This document shows, in pieces, positions 47,071 to 53,878 of a DNA stretch of 64,000 nt. The stretch is from Aliiroseovarius sp. (lineage in GTDB: Bacteria > Pseudomonadota > Alphaproteobacteria > Rhodobacterales > Rhodobacteraceae): the NCBI RefSeq assembly GCF_030148435.1, contig NZ_JASBTN010000001.1, positions 62,001 through 126,000 of the forward strand, in the 5' to 3' direction. Each line of letters opens with the position of its first letter. Position 1 is the stretch's first letter. A program made the translations under genes and the position numbers. The notes below the pieces were generated by a model. It made no database searches and was not told the origin of the DNA. It was given only the letters and a program-made list of their open reading frames with translations.

Positions 47071-47826
47071 TCAATGCGCCTCACCCAGATAGGCCTCTTG
47101 GACCTTCGGATGACCTTTGATGTTTTCCGGCGTGTCCTCGACCAGGGGCGTGCCCTGGGCCAGGACGGTGATGCGCTCGGCCAGCGAGAACACCACGTGC
47201 ATGTCATGTTCGATGATCGCCATGGTGATGTCGCGCTTCTCGTTGATTTCCTTCAGAAGGTCGATCGTGTTGTTGGTATCGGCGCGCGCCATGCCCGCAG
47301 TGGGCTCGTCGAGCAGCAGGAGTTTCGGGTCCTGCACCAGGCACATGGCCATTTCGAGCCGCCGCTTGTCACCCCGCGACATCGAGGCCGCGTTCATGTG
47401 GCGCTTGTCGATCATGTTCACGTCGATCAGCATCTGCTCGGCCTTTTCGACCAGTTCCTTCTCGTTCTCCACACCTTCGAAGGCATGCATGCGGAAGGCG
47501 CCGTCGCGCTTGGCAAAGCAGGGGATCATCATGTTTTCCATGACGTCCAGATCTCCGAAGATTTCCGGGGTCTGGAACACGCGGGAGATGCCCATCTGAT
47601 TGATCTCGTGCGGCGTTCGGCCCAGCACCGACTGCCCGTTGAACAGGACCGAGCCCTCGTCAGGGATGAGCTTGCCCACAAAGCAGTTCAGCAGAGTGGA
47701 CTTGCCCGCGCCGTTCGGCCCGATAATGGCATGCACGGAGTTTTCCTGGACCGAGAGGTTCACGTTGCCAAGCGCCTGAAGGCCCCCGAAACGTTTCCCC
47801 ACGCCTTTGACTTCAAGAAGTCCCAT
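47071..47826 (-). CDS. livG: Branched-chain amino acid-type ABC transporter ATP-binding protein LivG
   Basis: A 251-residue LivG-type ATPase: Walker A GPNGAGKST, signature MSRGDKRRLEMAMCL and Walker B LLLDEPTAGM. The signature MSRGDKR differs from the usual LSYGQQR form; this variant is seen in some urea/amide-class Liv systems. It overlaps no neighbour but lies 11 bp before livF and 14 bp after livM. Confidence 0.93.
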   Translation of the reverse strand: MGLLEVKGVGKRFGGLQALGNVNLSVQENSVHAIIGPNGAGKSTLLNCFVGKLIPDEGSVLFNGQSVLGRTPHEINQMGISRVFQTPEIFGDLDVMENMMIPCFAKRDGAFRMHAFEGVENEKELVEKAEQMLIDVNMIDKRHMNAASMSRGDKRRLEMAMCLVQDPKLLLLDEPTAGMARADTNNTIDLLKEINEKRDITMAIIEHDMHVVFSLAERITVLAQGTPLVEDTPENIKGHPKVQEAYLGEAH

Positions 47827-47840
47827 CTTTCAGCCTCCTC

Positions 47841-49052
47841 TTATTCAGCCACGTGCGGCGATTGTTTCGGTTGATGCTCGGGGTCATCGATGTCTTCGTC
47901 CGACTTGCCGCGCTTGAACAGTCCCGCCAGTTTCTGGCCACCTTCGACCAGGCCACCGGGCAGGAAGATCACGACCAGCATGAACAGCAGACCCGAGGTC
48001 AGGTGCCAGCCCGAGCCGACGAAGTATTCCGCGACCCAGACCACCGCGCCTTCCAGCCCGTCCGGCAGGAAGCCGAACCACTGGCGCAAGACCTGTTCGT
48101 TGATCTTCGAGAAGATGTTCTCGAAATACTTGATGAAGCCTGCGCCCAGAACCGGGCCCATCATGGTCCCGAGGCCGCCCAGAATGGTCATCAGGACAAC
48201 TTCACCCGAGGCGGTCCACTGCATGCGCTCAGCACCGGCCAGCGGGTCCATTGCAGCCAGCAGGCCACCGGCCAGACCGGCATACATGCCCGAGATCACG
48301 AAGGCCGCCAGCGTATAGGGGCGCGCGTTCAGCCCGGTGTAGTTCAGACGGGTCTGGTTGGTCTTGATTGCGCGCAGCATCAGGCCGAAGGGCGAGCGGA
48401 AGATCCGCAGGCTCAGGTAGAAGGCCAGGATCGCGATCACGGCAGAGAAGTAGTAGCCGTTGTTGAAGGTGAACTCCCACGCGCCGATGTCGGCGACCCA
48501 GAAATTCTCGCGCATGACGATGCCGAAGAAATGCGGGCTCTGCGGCTCGTTGGCGCCCATCAGGATCTGCACGTCATCGGTATAGACCTGCAGGCCGGTT
48601 TCCCCATTGGTGATCGGGGTCAGAACCGAATAGGCCAGGTTGTAGCTCATCTGCGCGAAGGCCAGCGTCAGGATCGAGAAGTAGATGCCCGAGCGGCGCA
48701 GCGAGACGAATCCGATCAGCAGCGCGAAGAGGCCGGAGGTGATGATCGCCAGCGGCAGGCCCCAGATCACGTTGTAGTCCAGAAGCTTGTACATCCAGAC
48801 GACCGTGTAGGAGCCCACGCCCAGGAAGGCCGCGTGGCCAAAGGACAGGTAGCCGGTGAGGCCGAAAAGGATGTTGAAGCCGATTGCAAAGATGCCGAAG
48901 ATCGCGAAACGCTGCATCAGGTCCGGGTAGCCGGCGTTGAACTGAGCGAGGCTCGAGCCTTCGGGGAAGGGTTGCAGAATGATCGGTGTCAGCAGCGTCA
49001 GCGCGATGACAATTAACAGGAAGCGGGTGTCTTTCTTGTTCAGTCCCAGCAT
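47841..49052 (-). CDS. livM: Branched-chain amino acid-type ABC transporter permease LivM
   Basis: A 403-residue permease with about ten membrane helices and the LivM signature [19 protein letters not shown] and [17 protein letters not shown]. Between two helices (about residues 145-205) is a longer hydrophilic section (around [17 protein letters not shown]) that should be extracytoplasmic. The C-terminal cytoplasmic tail is charged. It starts three bases after livH. Confidence 0.93.
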   Translation of the reverse strand: MLGLNKKDTRFLLIVIALTLLTPIILQPFPEGSSLAQFNAGYPDLMQRFAIFGIFAIGFNILFGLTGYLSFGHAAFLGVGSYTVVWMYKLLDYNVIWGLPLAIITSGLFALLIGFVSLRRSGIYFSILTLAFAQMSYNLAYSVLTPITNGETGLQVYTDDVQILMGANEPQSPHFFGIVMRENFWVADIGAWEFTFNNGYYFSAVIAILAFYLSLRIFRSPFGLMLRAIKTNQTRLNYTGLNARPYTLAAFVISGMYAGLAGGLLAAMDPLAGAERMQWTASGEVVLMTILGGLGTMMGPVLGAGFIKYFENIFSKINEQVLRQWFGFLPDGLEGAVVWVAEYFVGSGWHLTSGLLFMLVVIFLPGGLVEGGQKLAGLFKRGKSDEDIDDPEHQPKQSPHVAE

Positions 49053-49055
49053 GTC

Positions 49056-50087
49056 TTAGTCCTCCATCACGCCTTTGCGGCCCATCAGGCCACGCGGCCG
49101 CGTCAGCAGGATCGCGATGGCAACAAGGTAGATGATGATCTGGTCGATGCCCGGGATCATCGATTTGATCCAGTTCATCGAAGCGAAGCTTTCCAGGATG
49201 CCCAGCATGAAGCCGGCCAGCACCGCCCCGGGCAGGGAGCCCATGCCGCCGACAACGACCACGACGAAGGACAGCACCAGGAAGTCCATGCCCATGTGGT
49301 AGTTGGGCGAGTTGATCGGTGCATACATCACACCCGCCAGCCCCGCGACCGCGGCGGCCAGACCGAACATGATGGTGAAACGCTTGTCGATGTTGATGCC
49401 CAGCAGGCCCACGGTCTCGCGGTCCGCCATGCCGGCACGCACGACCATGCCGAAGGTGGTGAATTGCAGGAAGGCAAACACCGCGGCGACGATCACGGCA
49501 GCGAAACCGAAATAGACCATGCGCCAGTAGGGGTAGATGATCAGGTTCGGATCGAAGCCCAGCAGAACACCGAAGTCGAACGAGCCCTTGAAGGCCTCTG
49601 GTGCACCGGTCTGGATCGGGTTGGCGCCGAACCAGTGTTTCACCAGCTCCTGCAACACGATGGCCAGGCCGAACGTGACCAGGATCTGGTCGGCGTGGGG
49701 ACGTTTGTAGAAATGCTTGATCAGGCCGCGCTCCATGATGAAGCCGACCAGAAGCATGATCGGGATCGAGAAGAGGATCGCCAGCGGCACCGACCAGTCG
49801 ATGATCGCCGCACCTGTTTCGGGTCCGAACCAGCTTTCGATGTAAGGCGTTTTCACCTTCAGTGGGTTGCCCAGAAAGTCCGTTCTGGTCGGGTCGACCG
49901 TTTCGAAGGACAGGCTCAGGAGGCGCTGCAGCGAAACGGCACAGAAGGCGCCGATCATGAACAGCGCCCCGTGGGCGAAGTTCACCACGCCCAGCGTGCC
50001 GAAGATCAAAGTAAGCCCAAGCGCGATCAGCGCGTAGGCTGAGCCCTTGTCGAGCCCGTTCAGGATTTGAAGAAGGATGGCGTCCAT
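49056..50087 (-). CDS. livH: Branched-chain amino acid-type ABC transporter permease LivH
   Basis: A 343-residue permease; NGLDKGSAYALIALGLTLIFG and VVNFAHGALFMIGAF mark the LivH N-terminus, and MYAPINSPNYHMGMDFLVLSF with GGMGSLPGAVLAG the C-terminal half. An extra loop (about residues 55-85) carries FGPETGAAI. ATG 50087 has GGTGGGG upstream; the frame is open to 50129. A large hairpin separates it from the receptor gene. Confidence 0.93.
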   Translation of the reverse strand: MDAILLQILNGLDKGSAYALIALGLTLIFGTLGVVNFAHGALFMIGAFCAVSLQRLLSLSFETVDPTRTDFLGNPLKVKTPYIESWFGPETGAAIIDWSVPLAILFSIPIMLLVGFIMERGLIKHFYKRPHADQILVTFGLAIVLQELVKHWFGANPIQTGAPEAFKGSFDFGVLLGFDPNLIIYPYWRMVYFGFAAVIVAAVFAFLQFTTFGMVVRAGMADRETVGLLGINIDKRFTIMFGLAAAVAGLAGVMYAPINSPNYHMGMDFLVLSFVVVVVGGMGSLPGAVLAGFMLGILESFASMNWIKSMIPGIDQIIIYLVAIAILLTRPRGLMGRKGVMED

Positions 50088-50147
50088 TGTCCCCACCTTT
50101 GGATGAAACCGCTCCCCCCGGGTCGCCATGCGGCGCCGGTCAGGGGT

Positions 50148-50175
50148 GGTCGCGCGGGGGATATCCCGCGCGACC
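50148..50175 (-). terminator. Long intercistronic hairpin between the receptor gene and livH
   Basis: GGTCGCGCGGG (50148-50158) and CCCGCGCGACC (50165-50175) form a perfect 11-bp stem with a six-base loop, 33 bases after the receptor stop. No T-run follows, so it more likely protects the 3' end of the receptor mRNA or causes partial termination. Confidence 0.7.
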
Positions 50176-50207
50176 GATTGCTTTTAAGTGACTGATGTCG
50201 CTTGCGT

Positions 50208-51554
50208 TTACGCGCCTTCGTTGCAGGCGCCCAGATTGCCGCCAGCGAACATCGGGTGGTTCGGGTCGTAAGTGACCTGCTCCACCGGGGTGACTTCCAC
50301 GACTTCCAGAAGGTCGAATTCCGAAGTCGGGTTCTCCTTGCCGCGCACGACCAGAACGTCCTTGAAGCACTGGTGGTCGTCGGCACGGTAGGTGGTCTTG
50401 CCGTTGCCCAGCCCGTCGAACTCGAAGCCTTCGAGGGCCTCGACCACGCCGCAGGGGTTGAAGGTGCCGGCGCGTTCACAGGCGTCGGCATAAAGCAGGG
50501 TCTGGCAGTAGACCGTATGAGCGGCCTGCGACGGCGGGAAGCCGTACTTGGTGCCGAAGGATTTCACGAAGGCCTGCGAGCCTTCATCGGTCAGCGACCA
50601 GTGCCAGTTGGTGGAGCCAAGGATCCCCTTGATGTTTTCACCAGCACCACGGGCCATCAGGCGCGAGAACAGCGGCACGACGATTTCGAAGTTGCGGCCG
50701 TTCACCTGCTTTTCGCGCAGGCCGAACTGCACGGCGTTGGTCAGGGAGTTCACCATGTTGCCGCCATAGTGGTTCAGGACCAGCACGTCGGCATCCGTCT
50801 GCAGCACCGGGGTGATGTAGGACGAGAAGTCGGTCGCGGCCAGCGGCGTCTTGACCGTGTTGACGGTCTCCCAGCCCAGGGCCTCGGTCGAGGCGACGAT
50901 CGATTCTTCCTGGGTCCAGCCCCAGGTGTAGTCGGCGGTCAGGTGATAGGCCTTGCGGTCGGAGCCGTAACGTGCGGCCAGCACCGGGGCCAGGGCGGCG
51001 CCCGACATGTAGGCGTTGAAGAAATGCCGGAAACCGTTCGCCTTCTTGTCCTTGCCGGTGGTGTCGTTCGAGTGGGTCAGGCCGGCCATGAAGATGACGC
51101 CGGCTTCCTGGCACAGGCCCTGCACGGCAATCGCGACGCCCGAGGACGAGCCGCCGGTGATCATCACCGCGCCATCTTTTTCGATCATCGACTTGGCCGA
51201 GGCGCGCGCCGCGTCCGATTTGGTCTGGGTGTCGCCGGTCACATATTCGACCTTCTTGCCCAGGATGCCGTTGCCCTGCAGCGCTTTCGAGCTGAAGGTG
51301 TTCATCATGCCGCCGTCACCTTCGCCGTTCAGGTGTTCGACCGCAAGTTGATAGGCGCGCAGTTCATCCGCGCCCTCGTCCGCATAGGGGCCCGACTGGG
51401 GCACGTTGAAGCCCAGCGTGACTGAGCTACCCATCGGCTCGTTCGTATAGGCCGCGGCCGACGAGGCGGTGAAGATGGTCGGCAGGGCGACACCGGCACC
51501 GGCGACGGCGCCGGATTTCAGCACGCCACGGCGGGTGAAGTTCGAGTTGGACAT
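50208..51554 (-). CDS. ABC transporter substrate-binding protein, Liv type, with Tat signal
   Basis: A 448-residue periplasmic receptor. The N-terminus has a twin-arginine signal (NFTRRGVLKSGAVAGAGVAL then Ala-rich to ASSAAA), so it is exported folded. The mature part follows type I periplasmic-binding protein order: VTLGFNVPQSGPYADEGADE, GGSSSGVAIAVQGLCQEAG, LTADYTWGWTQEESIV. This class binds branched-chain amino acids, amides, urea or other small carboxylates; the ligand here is unknown. GGAGG precedes ATG 51554. It is divergent from the XRE regulator. Confidence 0.92.
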   Translation of the reverse strand: MSNSNFTRRGVLKSGAVAGAGVALPTIFTASSAAAYTNEPMGSSVTLGFNVPQSGPYADEGADELRAYQLAVEHLNGEGDGGMMNTFSSKALQGNGILGKKVEYVTGDTQTKSDAARASAKSMIEKDGAVMITGGSSSGVAIAVQGLCQEAGVIFMAGLTHSNDTTGKDKKANGFRHFFNAYMSGAALAPVLAARYGSDRKAYHLTADYTWGWTQEESIVASTEALGWETVNTVKTPLAATDFSSYITPVLQTDADVLVLNHYGGNMVNSLTNAVQFGLREKQVNGRNFEIVVPLFSRLMARGAGENIKGILGSTNWHWSLTDEGSQAFVKSFGTKYGFPPSQAAHTVYCQTLLYADACERAGTFNPCGVVEALEGFEFDGLGNGKTTYRADDHQCFKDVLVVRGKENPTSEFDLLEVVEVTPVEQVTYDPNHPMFAGGNLGACNEGA

Positions 51555-51682
51555 GTAATTCCTCCCTTTGATTAATGTGCAGCACTCCTCCTCCGAATGC
51601 GGCACAGACTCTTTACAGAGCCCTTTCATGTTAGGGGGTGATTGGAAAATTTCGCAACAAATGCTTTTGACGCAACATTTTT

Positions 51683-51726
51683 TTTGTAAACAAATCTACT
51701 ATGCTGTGATAGCATTTGTTAACGAA
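51683..51726. promoter_or_regulatory. Palindrome cluster between the receptor gene and the XRE regulator
   Basis: Three inverted repeats in an A+T-rich gap: TTTGTAAACAAA (51683-51694), ATGCT-GTGAT-AGCAT (51701-51715) and TTTGTTAACGAA (51715-51726). The first and third share a TTTGT half-site and their centres are 32 bp apart, about three helical turns. They are likely sites for the XRE/ScfR-type regulator and possibly shared with the Liv operon promoter. Confidence 0.5.
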
Positions 51727-51768
51727 TTTTCGCGCACTTGCAGAAAGTGTCGAGAAACACGGGATAAA

Positions 51769-53064
51769 ATGATGCCGCAGTCACGATTGACCGGGAGCAG
51801 AATTCGCGAACGCCGTATGGTGCGGGGCATCCGGCAGGCCGATCTGGCCCGCACGGTCGGAATTTCGCCCGCCTACCTCAATCTGATCGAACATAATCGA
51901 CGCAGAATCGGCGGCAAGCTGCTGGTGGACATTGCCCGCGAACTGGGCGCCGAGCCTGTCAGCCTGACCGAAGGCGCCGAAGCCGCGCTGCTGGGCGCCT
52001 TGCGCGATGCGGCGGGACGGCGCCCGGACCAGGACGTGGAACTGGACCGGACCGAGGGTTTCGCGGGACGCTTTCCCGGCTGGGCCGGGCTGGTGGCCGC
52101 GCAGCACGGGCGGATCGAGGAATTGGAACGCCTGGTTGAAAGCCTGTCGGACCGGCTGACCCATGACCCGCATCTGGCCGCTTCGCTGCACGAGGTATTG
52201 TCAACCGTGACCGCGATCCGCTCGGCGGCGTCGATCCTGACCGACACGACCGATATTGACCCCGACTGGCAGGCGCGGTTCCTGCGCAACGTGGGCGAGG
52301 ACAGCGCGCGCCTGACCGACAGTGCACAGGGGTTGGTCGACTATCTTGAAGCCGGCAGTGATGTAGAAGAGACGCCGATCTCCCCGCAGGAGGAGGTCGC
52401 GGCCTTTCTGGACGGGATCGGTTTTCACATCCCCGCGCTGGAAAGCGGCGAAGGGGATCCGGAGGCAATGGCCGAGGCCTCGGAGGCTCTGCACACCTCC
52501 GCGGCCCGCGACATGGCTGCGCGCATGCTGGCGCGCTATCAGGCCGATGCGCGCAACATGCCCGGACCCCGTTTTGCCGCTGCCTGGGCGCAAAGCCGCG
52601 ATCCCGGCCAGGTGGCTGCACGGTTCCATGTCGATCCGGCCGCAGTGCTGCGCCGGGTGGCGGCGCTGAAAAGCGGTCCGACCTGCGGGCTTGTGATCTG
52701 CGATGGCTCGGGAGCGTTGAGTTTCCGCAAGCCGGTCGAAGGCTTTTCGATCCCGCGTTTCGGCACCGGCTGTCCGCTCTGGCCGCTATATCAGGCGCTG
52801 ACGCGCCCGTCGCAGCCCATTCGGACCCGGGTCGAGATGCCCGGACGCACCCCGCGCCGCTTTATCTGTCTGGCGATCTGTCAGCCGCAGGCCGCGCCCA
52901 GTTTCGATGCGCCGCCGGTTTTCGAAGCGACCATGCTGATCCTGCCGGAGGATCCGATGGCCGAAACCGAGCCGGGCTTGCCGGTGGGGGGCTCCTGCCG
53001 CGTCTGTCCGCGCGAAGTCTGCGGCGCGCGGCGCGAACCGTCGATCCTGTCGGGCCGGGGTTGA
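51769..53064 (+). CDS. XRE-family regulator, ScfR-like, with a histidine-kinase DHp-like middle region
   Basis: A 431-residue protein. Residues about 9-62 are an XRE/Cro helix-turn-helix (GSRIRERRMVRGIRQADLA, then PAYLNLIEHNRRRIGG). The C-terminus (about 300-431) resembles the DUF2083 domain of short-chain fatty-acyl regulators and ends with a cysteine cluster (Cys410, Cys413, Cys418). The HExxH of the usual middle IrrE-like domain is absent. Instead residues about 136-195 look like a kinase dimerisation helix pair: HEVLSTVTAI with His141-Glu142, then RNVGEDSARLTDSAQGLVDY. No ATP-binding domain is present. Neighbours are a receiver protein and a sensor kinase on the same strand. The start could be either of two adjacent ATGs. 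Confidence 0.8.
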   Translation: MMPQSRLTGSRIRERRMVRGIRQADLARTVGISPAYLNLIEHNRRRIGGKLLVDIARELGAEPVSLTEGAEAALLGALRDAAGRRPDQDVELDRTEGFAGRFPGWAGLVAAQHGRIEELERLVESLSDRLTHDPHLAASLHEVLSTVTAIRSAASILTDTTDIDPDWQARFLRNVGEDSARLTDSAQGLVDYLEAGSDVEETPISPQEEVAAFLDGIGFHIPALESGEGDPEAMAEASEALHTSAARDMAARMLARYQADARNMPGPRFAAAWAQSRDPGQVAARFHVDPAAVLRRVAALKSGPTCGLVICDGSGALSFRKPVEGFSIPRFGTGCPLWPLYQALTRPSQPIRTRVEMPGRTPRRFICLAICQPQAAPSFDAPPVFEATMLILPEDPMAETEPGLPVGGSCRVCPREVCGARREPSILSGRG

Positions 53065-53180
53065 GCCCTTCGGGTCGGTGTCTGTGCAAGAAAAACCATG
53101 ATGGCTTTTGACATGCGCGCCCGCATTGGGGATAGTCAGGCGAAGCGGGACACAGGGTCCAGGTCCATGGGGAGGGACAG

Positions 53181-53558
53181 ATGGCCAAAAAGGTTCTTGT
53201 CATCGAGGACGAACCGAACATCGTCGAAGCCATCAGCTTCATCCTCAGCCGTGATGGCTGGGACGTATCCGTCCATGCCAATGGTGAAACCGCCGCCGAT
53301 ACCGTCCGGGGGGGCGCGCCGGATGTGCTGATCCTCGACGTGATGCTGCCCGGCCGCTCCGGTTTCGAGATCCTGCAGGAACTGCGTGGCGAAGAGGCCA
53401 CCGCCGACCTGCCCGTTCTGATGCTGACCGCGCGTGGGCAGAAGAAGGACCGCGATCTGGCCGCGCGCCTGGGCGTTACCCGTTTCATGACCAAGCCCTT
53501 CGCCAATGCCGAGGTGCTGGAGGCCGTGCGTGACCTGGCCGGCAATCCCGCCTCGTGA
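53181..53558 (+). CDS. Single-domain response regulator
   Basis: A 125-residue receiver with no output domain. The acidic pocket is EDE at residues 9-11, the phospho-acceptor is Asp53 in LILDVMLPG, the conserved Thr is in MLTARGQ, and the Lys in MTKPFANAE. GGAGGGAC precedes ATG 53181. Its stop overlaps the next GTG start (GTGA). It is probably phosphorylated by the sensor kinase two genes downstream and acts by protein contact. Confidence 0.94.
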   Translation: MAKKVLVIEDEPNIVEAISFILSRDGWDVSVHANGETAADTVRGGAPDVLILDVMLPGRSGFEILQELRGEEATADLPVLMLTARGQKKDRDLAARLGVTRFMTKPFANAEVLEAVRDLAGNPAS

Positions 53559-53878
53559 GCGGCGGACGCGAACCGCTTTTCCTGGCCCGCCAGACCTATC
53601 GCCGCCGCCGCGTGGCGGATGCCGCACGTTTGTTGCCGCTGCTGGGGGTTCTTCTGTTCATGCTCCCCCTGCTGGGCGCCGCCGGGGCCGGAAACGGTGG
53701 CGAAGGGACCGGCTCGACTTCGATCGGGGGCATCTACATCTTTGCGGTCTGGGGCGGTCTGATCCTGGCGGCCGCATTGCTGTCGGGGCCGCTCTCGGCA
53801 GGCAATCCTGCGCCGTCCGGCAACGACGGAGAGACACCGGAGACGACCAGAACGCGTGATACGGAAGGGCGCGGCTGA
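53555..53878 (+). CDS. Small two-helix membrane protein next to a symporter-type kinase
   Basis: A 107-residue protein with a basic N-terminus (LFLARQTYRRRRVADAARLL), two hydrophobic helices (about 26-44 and 60-80) and a polar C-terminal tail. I recognise no named domain. Small two-helix proteins (DUF485/DUF4212) often precede SLC5-type symporters such as ActP, and this gene overlaps the SLC5-kinase gene by one base, so it may be a partner of its membrane domain. GTG start overlapping the response-regulator stop. Confidence 0.78.
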   Translation: MSGGREPLFLARQTYRRRRVADAARLLPLLGVLLFMLPLLGAAGAGNGGEGTGSTSIGGIYIFAVWGGLILAAALLSGPLSAGNPAPSGNDGETPETTRTRDTEGRG

